NCBI RefSeq assembly: GCF_003977665.1
Contig: NZ_RYYV01000014.1
Location: 1-64,000 of the forward strand
Reading direction: 5' to 3'
Origin: Dyella choica
GTDB lineage: Bacteria > Pseudomonadota > Gammaproteobacteria > Xanthomonadales > Rhodanobacteraceae
DNA: 64,000 nt
Positions 53,901 through 64,000 of this stretch are shown in pieces. Position 1 is the stretch's first letter. Each line of letters opens with the position of its first letter. Both the position numbers and the translations under genes were made by a program. The notes under the pieces are model-generated. The model was not told the DNA's origin. It ran no database searches and saw only the letters and a list, made by a program, of their open reading frames with translations.

Positions 53901-56900
53901 ATCAGGTTGCCGTTGACGTCATAGACATAGGCGGTGGTTTCGTTCAGCGGCGTGGTGCTAGTCAGCACACGGTGCTGGCTGTCGTAGGTGTAGGTGATGG
54001 TGTTGCCAAGCGCATCGGTGGACTGCAGGCGGTCGCCGTTGGCGTTCAGCGTGTAGGTGCCCTGCATGACGAGCGTACGTGCCGTGCCGGCGGCGTTGAG
54101 CAGAAAGTAGCCCTGTCCGATGACCTGGCTGAGGTTGTCGTAATTAGTGAAGGTGATGTTGGCCTGGGTGCCGGTGGCGGTTTGCACCGGCGGCGTTTGG
54201 CAGGCGACAGCGCGGCCGAGGGCATCGTAGGCGGTGTAGGTGCGCGCGCCGATATTGTCCTGCGCAATCGTCTTGTTGCCGACGGCGTCATAGGCGTACC
54301 ACGAGGTGTTGCTGTTCTCGTCGGTCACGCCCATCAATTCGCCGGCAACATTGTAATACCACTCTTTCGAGGGGTTGACCCAGTTATAGACGCCCGCCGC
54401 CGAGGTCACCAGAACGCTGGCTTCCGCTTCGACCACGAGCTGGTTCTGGCTGTCGTAGTAGTAGGTGGTGGTGGTGCCGTTGGCGTCGGTCTTGGCGGTG
54501 ACGTTGCCCCAGCGGTCGTAGGTGTAGGTCACCTGCGTACTGGTATCCACACCGCTGGCTGCATTGGTGGCAGGTGTGCGCTGCTGGATCGTATTGCCGC
54601 CCAAGTCCAGCCAGTTATGCATCCATGTCGTGGCCGTACTGCCCGTGATGGTTGACTGGTCAGCGATCAGATGGCCGGCCAGGTCGTAGAAGTAGGTATA
54701 GACCGCGCCTGTTCTGCTATGGGGCGCGCTGACCTGCTGACCTGCCACGTTGTAAGTGTAGGTGGCTTCGTAGCCGACGTTATCGCCCTTGGCGATCACC
54801 TCGCCAAAGGCGTTGTACTTCTTCTGGACATAGTTGTCGTAGGTGCCAACACCACTGCGCTGCACGGCGGTGCTCAACCGTTGGTTGTCGGCATCGTAGG
54901 TATTGGTCGTGGTCGCCATGGTGCTGCCGGTCAACGTATAGCTTTGCGTGAGCACGTTGCCGTTGGCGTCGTAGCTGATGTGGTGCAGCGCCGCCCCATT
55001 GAGATCGTACTGCGCCACCATCCGACCCAGTTGGTCGTAATACGACCATGTCTGCAACGACTGGCCACCAGCGGAAACGTTGGTGCTCAGCGCGTTGCCT
55101 TGCGCATCGTATACGTAGGTCGTGACGGGACTGACGCTGGTATACAGCGCGGCGCTGGTCAGGTCATCGCCTGGCGTGCTTTCCAGGAGGGACTGCCAGT
55201 TGCTCACCAACGCCTGTCGCGCTGGTGCCGTGATGGTCAGCACGCGGCCTAGCGCATCGTAGGTCGTGGTCGTGGTATTGCCGTTGACGGTCTGGCTGGC
55301 GACCTGGTTTTCACCGTTGTAGGTGTAGCTGGTCACGCTGCTGACCAAGGCGTAACCCACGCTGCCGCTTAGCTGGCCGAGCGTACCGCCGCTATAGGTG
55401 TAGCTGCCGGTTTGGGTTTCGCTCGCTACCCGGCCGATCGCGTCGTAGGTGGTGCTGGTGATGCGATCGGCACCGCTGGTTGACGTGGCAGCGCCCGGCA
55501 AGCCGGGCATCGTGCTGGTGCTGATGCCACTGGCATTAATCGCCTGAGCGTATTGCGTGCGGCTAGTAACCTGGCCGAAGGCGTTATAGGCCGTCGAGGT
55601 GACATAGCCCTGCGGGTTGGTGTAACTACCCGTGGGGGTCACCACCATGACCGCGCGATTGAGTGCGTCGTAGTAGGTGTACGTGGTCGCCCAGATCGCC
55701 GGTGTGGTGGTGGTACCGGAGGTATACGCAGCTTGCACCAGCTGCGCCACGCTGGAGACGTTGCCGTAGGCATCATAGGTATAAGCGGTGGTCGGCGAGC
55801 CGGTGCTATCGTTGCCTGCGAGCGACCCCATCGCCAGCGTATAGGCGACCGTCGGCAGCACCACCTGCGTCTTCTGATTGAGCTGATCGTAGGTCGTGGT
55901 GGTGCTGCGATCGTTGCTCGATGTGACCAGCCCCTGGCCCACCTGGGTCACGCTCAGCGGCTGCCCTGCACTCCAGCCGGTGATCGCGCTGGTGTTGAGC
56001 GCGGTGGCGTAGCGCATGGTGGTGACGACGTTGCCAAACGCATCGTAGGTGTATGCCGTCACGTAGCCATTGCCATCGACGGCGTAAGCCAGCTTGCCAT
56101 CGTTATACGTGCGATAGGTGTAGTTGCCGTTGGCATCCTTGCTCACCACCGCTTCGCCCAGGGCGTTGTAGGTGGTCGTGCTGACGTGGGTGAGCGCATC
56201 CGTCACCTGCACCTGATGCCCCATCGCATCGTACGCATAGCTCGTGCTGCTGACGGTGGTGATCGCACTCGCGCTCGCGCCGTAGCCCTGGCTGGTGCTG
56301 GTGACGCCGCCGAAGGCGTCGTATGTGTTCGTGGTGTAGAGGTACTGGCTGGCGGCGGTCTGGAACTGGCCGTTGACGGTGCTGTAGCTGCCGACCGTGA
56401 CGGGTGGGCTCTGGGTCTGGATCAGCCGCCCGGCACCGTCGTGGACATAATTCCAGATAGCGCCATCGCGGTTGCTGGCGCTGGTCTTGAGGTCGCGACC
56501 GTCGTAGACGTAGCTGGCGTTGATGCCGAGCGCGTCGCCGGTCGCGGTGATGTCGCCGCGTGAGTTGTAGTACGTGGTGCTGATGCGTGCACCGCTGGTG
56601 CCGGCCGCGCTGACGGCCGCCGCGATCGTGCTGGCATTGATCGTGCCCGGCAGCGTGATCGGATTGGCGTATTGCTGGGTTTCGATCAGGCGACCGGCGC
56701 CGTCGTAACTGTTCTGCGTGACGTTACCCAACGCATCGATGCTGTACAGCGCGCGGTTGTCGGCGTCGTAAACCATGCTGGTGGTGTGCTTGGCGGTGAA
56801 GCTTGCCAACGCCGTGGCCACGCTGGCCGTGGTGAGCTGGGCACTCAGCGAGGACGTGGTGCTCAAGCTCAACGTGCTGCCGTAGACGGTCTGGCTGGTG

Positions 56901-59900
56901 AGATTGCCGTTGGCGTCGTAGGCGTAGCCCGTGACCAGACCAACGCTACCGCTGTTGTTCTGCTGCACCGTGAAGGCGTGACGTCCGGCGGCGTCATACA
57001 ACGACAACGTTGCCTCGGCCGTCGCATCTGTATTGCCGTTGGTGCTGATCAGACCCGCCATCAAGGGTTGTGCGGTGCCTGCGGCCAGCGGCACCCACGC
57101 GTTCTGGGTGGTGATGCTCGATCCGCTGAGGGCGTTGGCATAGGCCAGGGATTCGATCACCCGTCCGGCCGCGTCGTAGCGGGTTTCGGTGACGTAACCG
57201 ACGGGATCCATCGTATAGCGCAAGCGGCCGGCGGCGTCATAGATCTGGTAGTTCACCTGATCGCTGCCGCTGAGGCTGACGAGGCTGGCGATCTGCGACG
57301 GCGTCGGTGAGGTACCAAGGGTGGCCAGCTGGGCCGCAGTCAGCGCCGTGGCATCGGCGCGCGTGGCCACGACGCGACCGCCGGCGTCATAGTAGGTTTG
57401 CACCACCGCGCCGGCGGCATTGACCGTGAATTGCACACGGCCCGCGTTGTCGTAGCTGGTGTACGTGGCGCGATCGTTCGCGCTGCTCGTGATCAGCGCC
57501 GCGACCTGCGCGACCGTCGGCGTGCTGCCGAGACCCGCCAACTGGGAGCTGGTCAGGGCCGTGGCATAGGCGATGGTTTTGGTGACGCGGCCAGCGGCAT
57601 CGTACACGGACTGCGTGACATCGCCCGCCCCATCGATGCCGTAGACCACCTGGCCGTCGGCGTTATAAGCGGTGGTGCTGACGAGGTCGCTACTGCTGGC
57701 AGTCAGCACGCCGGCCACGGTTGCGGCCGTGGCCACCGGATTGAAGCTGGTGAGGGTCCAGGCGTTGACCGACGGCTGAATGGCATATGCGCGGGTCTGC
57801 GTCACCTGCCCGGCGGCGTTGTAGGTGTACTGCGTCGTGTTTAGACCGACACCGGTCAGCTCGTACGCCAACTGGCCATCGGCGTTGTACACGCGCTGGT
57901 GATAGGGATCGGTATTGCTGGCCGTGATGTCGGCGCTGACCGCCGCGACGGTGGGCGTGGTGCCCAGCGCGCTCAGCTGACTGGCCGTGAGCAGGGTGAG
58001 GTAGGTGCGCGTGGTGGTGACACGCCCGTCGGCGTCGTACCAGGTTTGCGTGACGGCGCCGGTCGGATCGATGGTGTAGATCCGCTCGTTGGCTTCGTCG
58101 TAGACGTAGCGCGTGACATTTCCGTTGGCGTCGGTCTTCGTGACCAGGTTGTCGTTCGCGTCGTAGGCGTAGCTGGTGGTGAGATTGAGTGTGCCCGGCG
58201 CGACGATGGTCTGGCTCAGGCGCTCCCGGTTGTCGTAGACGTATTGGGTGGTCGTCGCGGCGCTGGTGCCAGCACCCTCGGTCACCGTGAGCGTATTGCC
58301 CGCGCCGTCGTACGTGTACGTGGTGGTGAGCGCCAGCCCGGTCGCATCGACCACCTTGCTCAGCACCTGGCCGTCGGCGTCATAGCTGTAGGTGGTCACC
58401 GCGCCCATCGGGTCAGTGACACGTAGCTCGCGGCCTTGGCCGTCGTAACTGTACGTCGTCACCAGGTTAGGACCGACCGTCTGCGTCAACACGCGGCCGC
58501 TCGCGTCGTAAGTCATCGTGACAATGTCGCCGGTCGCGTCAGTGGTACTAGTCAGCTCGCCGACTACATTGACTTGCCGGTGGCTGACGTTGCCCAGCGC
58601 ATCGGTGATGATGCGAAGGTGGCCCCCGGTATCATAGGTGTACGTGGTCGTGTTGCCGCCGCCATCGGTCACGCTCACCGTGTCGCCGTAGGCATCCTTC
58701 ACCGTGGTGGTGGTGATGCCGCCGGGCGTGGTCAGCGTGGCGGTATGCGTGGTGACGTTGTAGCTGTATTTGGTGACATTGCCGAGTGCATCGGTCTCGG
58801 TCAGCACCTGGCCGAAGGCGTCGTAGGTGGTTTGCGTGCTGCGTGCCGTGCCCAGCACGGTCTGGCTGGTCGTGACCTGGCGACCCAGGTTGTCGTAGGT
58901 ATAGGTGACGGTGTTGCCGTTGCCATCAGTGTGGCGGGTCACGCGGCCGAACGCGTCGTAGGTAGTGGAGGTCGTCCGCGCGACAGATGATCCGACCCCG
59001 TCGGTCTCGCTGAGCTGTTCACCGCGAGCATCGTAGGCATAGGTGGTGGTCGTGCTGTTGCTGGCGAAGGGCGCGCTACCCGGCTGGCTCAGTTGCTGCT
59101 GCACCTGGGTCACGTCGCCAAAGGCGTCGTAGCTGCGCGCCGTTTGATAGCCATTTCCGTCGGTGACGGTTGCTACCTGGCCGTCGAGCGTGAATTGGGT
59201 GGTGGTCACCGCATTGGCATCGCCGCTCACCGCACTCAATGCGGCGACCGCCGTGGCAACCTGGCTGACGGTCGCCCCGATGGGATTGATCGACGTTCCG
59301 CTGTTGGTGCCGGCCGTGATGAGGGTAAGCTGACCAGCGTAGGTCGTGGTGCTGGTCACTTCGCCGAAGGCGTCGTAGACGTAGGCGGTGACATCTCCTA
59401 ATACGTTGCACGTGCTGCCATTGGGTTGACCCTGGATCGTGTAAAGCACCTTGCCATTGGCGTCGTAATAGGACCATGTGCTGTTACCGAGCGCATCGGT
59501 GGCTTCCACCTGCTGGCCGAGCGCGTTGTAAACGTAGGTAGTCGTCGCACTCGCGACATCGGTCGACGTCAGCGTTTCCCCGAACGCATCATAAGTCGCA
59601 CTGGTCGAACGTCCACTGCCCTGCCCGTTGGCCGGCACGACCGAGGTGCCAAACACCTGGCCGAAACTGTTGTACATGTACGTGGTGACGGTGCCATCCG
59701 CGGCCGTGCGGCTCATGACCTGGCCAGCTGCGTTGGTCGTGACTGTGCTTTGTTCGTTGATGGTATTGGTGCCGAGCAGGCCTACCAGCCCAGTGACGCT
59801 CTCGCTACCGGTCAGCGCCGCAAGTTGGGTGCCGCTCAACGCGGTAGCGTAGCGAGTGGTCGTGGTGGTATCGGTGGTATCGCCGTAGGCGGTCGTGCTG

Positions 59901-62900
59901 AGGTAGCCATCGGCATCGATTGTCGCGACGACTCGCCCGGTCCCGTCGTTGTACATACGGGTGGTCTGATCCTGCGCGCCGGCGGTGAGGTCCGCCTGCA
60001 CCGCGGCGAGCGTGGGAGTAGCGCCCAGGCTGCTGAGCTGCGCCGCGGTCAGTGCCGTTGCATAAGCCGTCTGCCGGACGATTTCACTCGCGTCGTTGTA
60101 CGTAGTGACCGTGACATAGCCCTGCGCATCGATGGTCGCGGCGGCGCGTCCGTCGGCGTCATAGACCGTCAGCGTAGTGCGGTTGGTGGCATTACTGCTG
60201 AGATCGGCCTGCAGCGCCGCGAGGGTCGGCTGGCTGCCCAGCGCCGTGCGCTGCGCACCGGTCAACGGGGTCGCGACCTGTGTGGTGGACACTACGTGAC
60301 CGGCGCCGTCATACAGCGTGGTCGTAACGTTGTTGGCGGGATCGATCGTTGCCACCACCCTGCCGGCAGCGTTGTAAAGCGTAGTCGTGGTGCGGTCGTT
60401 GGCGCTTTTCGCCGGCACCTGCAGGCTGGCCGGATAGTTGGCAGTGAGCGCACCGCCACTGATCCAGTTCGCCGTTGCGACCGGCGTCGCGTACTGCGTG
60501 CGCTGGACAACTTGCCCGTTGGCATCATAGGTGTACGCGATGACGTAGCCATCGCCATCGATGGTGCCCGTTACCCGGCCATCAGCATCGTAAAAGGTGT
60601 AGCTGACGTTGCCGGCCGCATCGATCGCGGCGATCGCTTGACGGTCAGCGTTGTAGACCGCGGTGGTGATGCGGTCGTTGCTGCTGGTAGCGACGTAAGG
60701 GGCGACCGCCGCTGCGGAGGCAGTGGGGCTCAGGCTGCTGGTGGCGAGCGCTGTCGCATACTGACGCGTCTGCACCACCTGTCCGGCCGCGTTATAAGTG
60801 AACTGCGTGACGCTAGATGTCAAGCCACTCAGGGCGTAAATCAATTGACCATCGGCGTTATACGCATGTTGCGTATAGCTATCGATGTTGCTCGTGGCGA
60901 CATAAACGCTGACGCTGTTGATCGTTGGCGTGTTACCCAGCGCACTCAACTTGCTGGCGGTAAGCATAGTCGCGTAGGTCCGCGTGGCGGTGACCCGCCC
61001 ATCTGCGTCGTACCAGGTTTGCGTGACTGCGCCAGCCGGGTCGATAGTGTAGATCAGCTCGTTGGCTTCATCGTAGACATAGCGCGTGACGTTGCCGTTG
61101 GCGTCGGTCTTGGTGACCAGGTTGTCGTTGGCGTCGTAGGTGTAACTAGTGGTGAGATTGAGCGTGCCCGGGGCGACGATGGCCTGGCTCAAGCGTTCGC
61201 GATTGTCGTAGACGTATTGCGTGGTCGTCGCCGCGCTGGTGCCGGCACCCGTGGTTACGGTGAGCGTCTTGCCGACACCGTCATACGTGTAGGTGGTCGC
61301 GAGCGCCAGCCCGGTCGCATCGACCACTTTGCTCAGCACCTGGCCGTTGGCGTCATAGCTGTAGGCGATCACCACGCCCATCGGATCGGTGACACGCAGC
61401 TGACGGCCCTGGCCGTCGTAGCTGTACGTCGTCACCCGATTGAGCCCACTCGGATCGACCGTCTGCGTCAGCACGCGGCCGCTCGCGTCGTAGGTCATCG
61501 TGACCACGCGGCCGCTGGCGTCGGTGGTCTGGATCAGCTCGCCGTCAGCGTCGACTTGGCGGTGGCTGACGTTGCCCAGCGCATCGGTGGCGGTAAGCAG
61601 GCGGCCATCGCCATCATAGGTATAGGTGGTGGTGTTGCCGCCGCCGTCGGTCACGCTCACGGTGTCGCCGTAGGCGTCCTTCACCGTCGTGGTGGTGATA
61701 CCGCCGGGGGTGGTCACCGTCGCGGTGTGCGTCGTGACGTTGTAGCTGAAGGTCGTGGTGTTGCCGAGCGCATCGGTCTCGGTCAGCACCTGGCCGAAGG
61801 CGTCGTACGTGGTCTGCGTGCTGCGCGCCGTGCCCTGCACGGTCTGGCTGGTCGTGACCTGGCGACCCAGGTTGTCGTAGGTATAGGTGATGGTGTTGCC
61901 ATTGCCGTCGGTGCGATGGGTCACGCGGCCGAAGGCATCGTAGGTGGCGGAGGTCGTGCGCGCGACAGACGACCCAACGCCCTCGGTGGTGCTGAGCTGT
62001 TCGCCGCGGTTGTCGTAGGCATAGGTGGTGGTCGTGCTGTTGCTGGCTGTGAGCGCACTGCCCGGCTGGCTCAGCTGCTGTTGCACCTGCGCCACATCGC
62101 CGAAGGCGTCATAGCTGCGGACTGATTGATAGCCGTTGCCGTCGGTGACGGTCGCCACCTGGCCGTCGGCGGTGTACGTGGTGGTCGTCACCGCAGTGGG
62201 GGCACCGTTGATGGTGCTGAGTGCAGCAATGGCGGCTGCCACTTGAGCGGCGGTCGCGCCCGTGGGATTTATCGACGTCCCGCTGTTGCTGCCGGTGGTG
62301 ATGAGCGTGAGCGACGCGGCGTAAGTGGTGGTGCTGGTCACTTCACCGAAGGCGCTGTAGGCGTAAGCGGTAACGTTACCCGTTGCGTTACGCGTCGCGC
62401 CGCTTGGCTGACCCTGGATGGTGTACAGGACCTTGCCGTCAGCATCGTAGGTAGTCCATGTGCTGTTGCCCAGCGCATCGGTGGCCTCCACGGGTTGGCC
62501 GAGCGCGTTGTACACGTAGGTAGTCGTCGCACTCGCCCCATCGGTCGACGTCAACGTCTCACCGAACGCGTCGTAGGTGGCGCTCGTGGTGCGGGCCGTG
62601 CCCTGCCCACTGACCGGCGTAACCGTGGTGCTGAGCACCTGGCCGACGCTGTTGTAGGTATAGGTCGTGACCGTACCATCCACGGCCGTGCGGCTGGTGA
62701 TCTGGCCGTCGCCGTTGGTGGTGACGTGACTGGATTCGTTCGCGGTGTTGCTGCCGAGCAGGGCCACCAGCGCGGTCACGCTCTCGCTGCCGGTCAGCGC
62801 ACCGAGCTGGGCGCCGGTCAACGCGGTGGCGTAGCGCGTGGTCGTGGTGGTGTCGGCGGTTTCGTCGTAAGCGGTAGTGGTGAGGTAGCCATCCGCATCG

Positions 62901-64000
62901 ATCGTGGCCACGACACGCCCGGCCCCGTCGACGGTGGTGCGCGTCGTCTGGTCCTGCGCGCTGGTGGTGAGGTCCGCCTGCACGGCGGCGAGCGTGGGGG
63001 TGTTGCCCAGGCTGCTGAGCTGCGTCGCGGTCAACGCGGTGGCATAGGCGGTTTGACGGACGATCGCGCCAGCATCGCTATACACGGTGACCGTGACATA
63101 GCCGAGTGCGTCGATCGTGGCGACGGCCCGCCCGTCGGCGTCGTCCACCGTCAGCGTCGTGCGGTTGTTGGCGTTGCTGCTGAGGTCGGCCTGCAGCGCA
63201 GCGATGGTCGGATGACTGCCCAGCGTCGTGCGCTGCGCAGCGGTCAGGGGTGTTGCGTATTGCGTGGTGGCCAGCACGTGGCCGGTGCCATCGTAGGTGG
63301 TGGTAGTGACGTTGTTGGCCGGATCGATGGTTGCGACGACTTGGCCGGCCGCGTTGTAGATCGTGGTCGTGGTCCGATCGCTGCTGCCAGGCGTCAACAA
63401 GCCCTGCAAGGTGACTACCGTGGGCGTGGCAGCCAAGGTCGCCAACTGCTTGGCGGTCAGTGGTGTGCCATATTGCACCGTACTAATGACATGTCCGTCG
63501 GCGTCACGCGTATAGCCAGTGACGTTGCCGTCTGCATCCACGGAATAGGCCAACTCATTGTCGGCGTTATATAGCGTGTAGCTGGTTTGGCCATTGGGAT
63601 CAGTAACGCTTGTGGGCCGGCCGACGCTGTCATATCCATAAGTCGTGTTACGCCCAGGATTGGTGCTGGCAAGGACGTCTTGCAAAACAGTAGGTGTGGG
63701 CGCCTCCTCCAGCAAGGCCATCTGCGCGGCCGTCAGCGGTGTCTTGTAAAGCAATGGACTGCCGCCGGGCTGATTGACAGTGACGAACTCGCCAGTGACC
63801 GTACTCACCGTGCCGTCGGCGTTGGTGAAGTAGTGCGTCTGATAGGCCACCGTGGCATTGACATTGCCATATGCGTCGTAGATGGTCAGGCTCGTTTGAT
63901 CAGCGGCGCTAGGAGTGACCAGTGCTTGCAGCTGTGGCAAGGTAGGAACACCCAGCGATTCCGCCTGCAGCGGGGTCAAGGGTGTCGCATAGTTGGTGAT
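47963..64000 (-). CDS. Giant YD-repeat/Rhs polymorphic toxin with HYD1 ADP-ribosyltransferase tip (5' end outside window)
   Basis: At least 5345 residues; the frame is open through the right edge, and the apparent TTG start at 63979 lies inside the repeats. Residue numbers here count from that TTG. About 1-3530 are YD repeats ([15 protein letters not shown]) mixed with YATxLTxxQL modules. About 3540-4010 hold five Ig-like units of the He_PIG/cadherin type ([15 protein letters not shown]). A short second YD segment and one LysM domain ([18 protein letters not shown], about 4376-4423) follow, then Gly-rich, DPST-repeat and Pro-rich linkers. A helical segment (about 5080-5200) precedes the C-terminal toxin (5221-5338). 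The toxin carries [16 protein letters not shown] and [13 protein letters not shown], the signature of Tox-ART-HYD1 ADP-ribosyltransferases. No canonical DPxGL self-cleavage motif was seen. Export route is not visible. Confidence 0.9.
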   Translation of the reverse strand: MTNYATPLTPLQAESLGVPTLPQLQALVTPSAADQTSLTIYDAYGNVNATVAYQTHYFTNADGTVSTVTGEFVTVNQPGGSPLLYKTPLTAAQMALLEEAPTPTVLQDVLASTNPGRNTTYGYDSVGRPTSVTDPNGQTSYTLYNADNELAYSVDADGNVTGYTRDADGHVISTVQYGTPLTAKQLATLAATPTVVTLQGLLTPGSSDRTTTTIYNAAGQVVATIDPANNVTTTTYDGTGHVLATTQYATPLTAAQRTTLGSHPTIAALQADLSSNANNRTTLTVDDADGRAVATIDALGYVTVTVYSDAGAIVRQTAYATALTATQLSSLGNTPTLAAVQADLTTSAQDQTTRTTVDGAGRVVATIDADGYLTTTAYDETADTTTTTRYATALTGAQLGALTGSESVTALVALLGSNTANESSHVTTNGDGQITSRTAVDGTVTTYTYNSVGQVLSTTVTPVSGQGTARTTSATYDAFGETLTSTDGASATTTYVYNALGQPVEATDALGNSTWTTYDADGKVLYTIQGQPSGATRNATGNVTAYAYSAFGEVTSTTTYAASLTLITTGSNSGTSINPTGATAAQVAAAIAALSTINGAPTAVTTTTYTADGQVATVTDGNGYQSVRSYDAFGDVAQVQQQLSQPGSALTASNSTTTTYAYDNRGEQLSTTEGVGSSVARTTSATYDAFGRVTHRTDGNGNTITYTYDNLGRQVTTSQTVQGTARSTQTTYDAFGQVLTETDALGNTTTFSYNVTTHTATVTTPGGITTTTVKDAYGDTVSVTDGGGNTTTYTYDGDGRLLTATDALGNVSHRQVDADGELIQTTDASGRVVTMTYDASGRVLTQTVDPSGLNRVTTYSYDGQGRQLRVTDPMGVVIAYSYDANGQVLSKVVDATGLALATTYTYDGVGKTLTVTTGAGTSAATTTQYVYDNRERLSQAIVAPGTLNLTTSYTYDANDNLVTKTDANGNVTRYVYDEANELIYTIDPAGAVTQTWYDADGRVTATRTYATMLTASKLSALGNTPTINSVSVYVATSNIDSYTQHAYNADGQLIYALSGLTSSVTQFTYNAAGQVVQTRQYATALATSSLSPTASAAAVAPYVATSSNDRITTAVYNADRQAIAAIDAAGNVSYTFYDADGRVTGTIDGDGYVIAYTYDANGQVVQRTQYATPVATANWISGGALTANYPASLQVPAKSANDRTTTTLYNAAGRVVATIDPANNVTTTLYDGAGHVVSTTQVATPLTGAQRTALGSQPTLAALQADLSSNATNRTTLTVYDADGRAAATIDAQGYVTVTTYNDASEIVRQTAYATALTAAQLSSLGATPTLAAVQADLTAGAQDQTTRMYNDGTGRVVATIDADGYLSTTAYGDTTDTTTTTRYATALSGTQLAALTGSESVTGLVGLLGTNTINEQSTVTTNAAGQVMSRTAADGTVTTYMYNSFGQVFGTSVVPANGQGSGRSTSATYDAFGETLTSTDVASATTTYVYNALGQQVEATDALGNSTWSYYDANGKVLYTIQGQPNGSTCNVLGDVTAYVYDAFGEVTSTTTYAGQLTLITAGTNSGTSINPIGATVSQVATAVAALSAVSGDANAVTTTQFTLDGQVATVTDGNGYQTARSYDAFGDVTQVQQQLSQPGSAPFASNSTTTTYAYDARGEQLSETDGVGSSVARTTSTTYDAFGRVTRHTDGNGNTVTYTYDNLGRQVTTSQTVLGTARSTQTTYDAFGQVLTETDALGNVTKYSYNVTTHTATLTTPGGITTTTVKDAYGDTVSVTDGGGNTTTYTYDTGGHLRIITDALGNVSHRQVNVVGELTSTTDATGDIVTMTYDASGRVLTQTVGPNLVTTYSYDGQGRELRVTDPMGAVTTYSYDADGQVLSKVVDATGLALTTTYTYDGAGNTLTVTEGAGTSAATTTQYVYDNRERLSQTIVAPGTLNLTTSYAYDANDNLVTKTDANGNVTRYVYDEANERIYTIDPTGAVTQTWYDADGRVTTTRTYLTLLTASQLSALGTTPTVAAVSADITASNTDPYHQRVYNADGQLAYELTGVGLNTTQYTYNAAGQVTQTRAYAIQPSVNAWTLTSFNPVATAATVAGVLTASSSDLVSTTAYNADGQVVYGIDGAGDVTQSVYDAAGRVTKTIAYATALTSSQLAGLGSTPTVAQVAALITSSANDRATYTSYDNAGRVQFTVNAAGAVVQTYYDAGGRVVATRADATALTAAQLATLGTSPTPSQIASLVSLSGSDQVNYQIYDAAGRLRYTMDPVGYVTETRYDAAGRVIESLAYANALSGSSITTQNAWVPLAAGTAQPLMAGLISTNGNTDATAEATLSLYDAAGRHAFTVQQNNSGSVGLVTGYAYDANGNLTSQTVYGSTLSLSTTSSLSAQLTTASVATALASFTAKHTTSMVYDADNRALYSIDALGNVTQNSYDGAGRLIETQQYANPITLPGTINASTIAAAVSAAGTSGARISTTYYNSRGDITATGDALGINASYVYDGRDLKTSASNRDGAIWNYVHDGAGRLIQTQSPPVTVGSYSTVNGQFQTAASQYLYTTNTYDAFGGVTSTSQGYGASASAITTVSSTSYAYDAMGHQVQVTDALTHVSTTTYNALGEAVVSKDANGNYTYRTYNDGKLAYAVDGNGYVTAYTYDAFGNVVTTMRYATALNTSAITGWSAGQPLSVTQVGQGLVTSSNDRSTTTTYDQLNQKTQVVLPTVAYTLAMGSLAGNDSTGSPTTAYTYDAYGNVSSVAQLVQAAYTSGTTTTPAIWATTYTYYDALNRAVMVVTPTGSYTNPQGYVTSTAYNAFGQVTSRTQYAQAINASGISTSTMPGLPGAATSTSGADRITSTTYDAIGRVASETQTGSYTYSGGTLGQLSGSVGYALVSSVTSYTYNGENQVASQTVNGNTTTTTYDALGRVLTITAPARQALVSNWQSLLESTPGDDLTSAALYTSVSPVTTYVYDAQGNALSTNVSAGGQSLQTWSYYDQLGRMVAQYDLNGAALHHISYDANGNVLTQSYTLTGSTMATTTNTYDADNQRLSTAVQRSGVGTYDNYVQKKYNAFGEVIAKGDNVGYEATYTYNVAGQQVSAPHSRTGAVYTYFYDLAGHLIADQSTITGSTATTWMHNWLDLGGNTIQQRTPATNAASGVDTSTQVTYTYDRWGNVTAKTDANGTTTTYYYDSQNQLVVEAEASVLVTSAAGVYNWVNPSKEWYYNVAGELMGVTDENSNTSWYAYDAVGNKTIAQDNIGARTYTAYDALGRAVACQTPPVQTATGTQANITFTNYDNLSQVIGQGYFLLNAAGTARTLVMQGTYTLNANGDRLQSTDALGNTITYTYDSQHRVLTSTTPLNETTAYVYDVNGNLIHQTDADGYTQSWTYNYFKQVQTHTDESGATYTYTYDANSGLLTTETSNWNGTPNPGAITSTLTFGYEANGALASLTEAVTSGSSTVTSTYGYGYDANGNETLETINTLNGGGGAVISQIVVSYDSHNRLQEVTDENTGGDTPFATMRSVYVYDADGNRRAVFTSSAYDANGVAATPIPLTTSGPSVTSIANQSTAPGVAIGFSVAGDFADSLGMGLTFTATGMPSWMSMSSSGAFTGMAPVPTPPGSFTITVTATDVLGHTVSSSFTMSVPAVSPVFTSVPSNQTAQPGNAWSYQAPTATDANGYGITYSVSGTLPPGISFNPSTCTFSGTPTAGGTYALSYTATPSSGGATPTTVPFTITVPNVAPVFTGGIGTQTVQPGTSLNYQAPAATDANGYGVTYSASGLPFGISFNASTRTFSGSLTANGTWTVTYTATATTGGQSASQTFNITVPAVTPVFSGGMANQSATATLAMNAYVAPAATDANGASITYSASGLPAGVSFNASTRTFSGTPTTAGTYVVTYTATSAVGPFASSTFTITVAAASPPAATGGTDQARFTFGQSSTVQPVIFTNPMGRSLSYSLTNNSVPGLSINNGSGALIYTPPFGTNTNQIYTVVTITATDPVDGLSCAQNVTVTVATGRVATMSTAESSTATPMATLASTPAPSSGPNIQADWFTYDADGRVLVADGSLQNGQISIANANNSGANVYDAAGNVIQYTSLNGSNQQTIQKNYYNVLGQLSSVQTTAAGGTTFSQYESRNYDADGRLANDIFYNPAGHQGAGTSNNTLVTFNDAGWVSSDTFYSYNADGELIDQSQYAEEAAQNLISQYGTNVAANYQDTAPPSTATGSTAGALFLATEYSYAAAGPGYGYNATGNVLGYRTTTGSIATVINSNPTNSTIGTQISYIKQNGLLQTGTTQTVIAGTATAGPATNNTYNDLGELASSSGTVNGAAQTQVMAYTGGGQLVQKSVIGGGATTITVYESVSENELGSVDSTGAINVLSTTGGYSNSALGTQSYTVQPGDTLQSLAQAIYGDSNYYYILAQANGLSPAAPLTPGMSLKIPQITTSANASTTYQPYLQTLSAGAASFETVAQIIAMSIEAVLNQQSALAQTVVQIEQEEAAWEAQQNAPKTAQTVSEANIDHIDGVPEPAFKSSEPAVRQASARRMAMAAPMMEMAMDEAIDGDGGGGGDGGGWGGDGGGDGGGGWGGDGGWGGGVASPSDPSTGPSTDPSTGPSTDPSTGPSTDPSTGPSTDPSTGPSTGPSTDPSTDPSTDPSTDPSTDPSTDPSTDPSTDPSTDPSTDPSTDPSTDPSTDPSTDPSQTPAPAPTPVPTPAPTPDPVVTLPPIVVTPPDININLTSPDTTVNIGSTMLTNAYGIYGNDGGTDGNVDNGDPYIGDSAAQSLLDQQISDGNAFAGINGPSSQTVSDTTNTLSNLTYNTGATTAPQAGWSDQQLSAYFGSLVPNLNSVCSQPGGSTFTVPNPGVDLNGNPLSSNGFVVTTYGVSGQNTTQLDPNYQGFVATESTNGCNVSYAYGAKAVPDTGLSQAGNSSVDTGGVDPQPHTLDPVDVTPNTPTISVDPPTITVTITPGSLSDPGHVDLGPIAMPGPVSAPDPTPAPAPTPEPSPTPEPSPTPEPSPTPEPEPVPVPYPIPTHVPTPAPVPTPAPARVPAPTPGPAPAPAPAPAPAPAPNPAPAPAPAPSNPTPSPSAPAPSPVPSAPSNSGGIGQALKNANAQIQQFNQIVTDELEQQGQEDLRNGNNAAFVWHGIQYAIYKTLAPNSVQEGVVDLVGGEVAGKAAKLLGKAVTAVAPELATAVGDAVGKLGKKASEVVQSARDAIGKGKVPGTTAVDATAEIGARNSGIPPKLYHYTNEAGMKGILESETLNPSLKALNPNDVRYGNGQYLSDIAPGTMSPARLSKAFINNPFQGARYTNFIEIDTAGLNVIQGRPGVYVVPNEVPLDLSGRITNSGQVLGQ
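49925..50230 (-). repeat. 12-bp tandem repeat encoding (D/G)PST
   Basis: About 25 consecutive 12-bp units (plus-strand wording GGATCGGTTGAT or GGACCCGTTGAT) encode DPST or GPST in a row. The first part of the tract alternates DPST and GPST; the rest is DPST only. Near-perfect DNA identity indicates slippage-driven expansion. It forms a flexible acidic linker between the glycine-rich and proline-rich parts of the Rhs protein. Confidence 0.92.
57900..63900 (-). repeat. About 2.97-kb tandem duplication inside Rhs gene
   Basis: GTCGTACCAGGTTTGCGTGA occurs at 58034 and again at 61007 (2973 bp apart). GCGCATCGGTGGC near 59491 recurs near 62473 (2982 bp). The order of modules between these points is the same in both copies, so a block of about 990 residues has been duplicated in tandem. 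Copies differ at scattered positions, so the event is not brand new. Exact ends are approximate. Confidence 0.85.

Noticed and set aside
59426-63574. Long plus-strand open frames (up to about 900 residues) opposite the Rhs gene
   Set aside because: They are antisense to the YD repeats, repeat with the same period, are dominated by Arg/Gly/Val/Ala/His and show no domain; they arise from the codon bias of the real gene.

Overview
The window is high-GC Gram-negative DNA. Its surface machinery (Wza/Wzb/Wzc export, TpsB/TpsA two-partner secretion, a YadA-type trimeric autotransporter), its dispersed palindromic repeats and a REP-associated transposase relic suggest a gammaproteobacterium of the Xanthomonadales, most likely Rhodanobacteraceae (Dyella/Rhodanobacter type). 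That placement is inference from gene families; no rRNA or other marker gene is present.

Layout. (1) 0.2-12.2 kb: a DUF4019 exported protein, a trimeric autotransporter adhesin followed by a TpgA-like peptidoglycan-binding lipoprotein, an AraC-type regulator, an RcsB-like response regulator and two small secreted proteins. (2) 12.4-25.2 kb: a two-partner secretion operon, with a 3281-residue TpsA exoprotein carrying about 30 YDG-type repeats and its TpsB transporter, and an orphan OmpR-type response regulator upstream. (3) 25.5-30.9 kb: housekeeping genes (alkyladenine glycosylase, thiM-thiE, a multi-pass membrane protein, pcm), a DUF1778-GNAT toxin-antitoxin pair with a clear operator, and a candidate small RNA. 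(4) 31.7-44.5 kb: a Wzy-dependent exopolysaccharide locus. A rightward operon holds a WecA-like initiating transferase, GT2, an EpsG/Wzy-type polymerase, a glutaminase-less asparagine-synthetase homologue, a Tat-exported beta-helix protein and GT4. A leftward group holds the Wzx flippase, Wzc kinase and Wzb phosphatase, and wza is divergent. (5) 44.5-47.6 kb: small genes, a lipoprotein and a degraded transposase between direct repeats. (6) 47.7-64.0 kb: one giant leftward YD-repeat/Rhs gene that runs off the right edge. It ends in a HYD1-type ADP-ribosyltransferase toxin domain and overlaps a DUF6881 immunity gene.

Together the window is mostly an envelope and interaction island: adhesion (autotransporter, TPS), exopolysaccharide synthesis with phosphotyrosine control, and contact-dependent antagonism (Rhs toxin/immunity). 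Three different transcriptional regulators sit among the adhesins. The large surface genes all carry long internal repeats (0.85 kb, 522 bp, about 2.97 kb and 12 bp periods), so they are good candidates for length variation by recombination.
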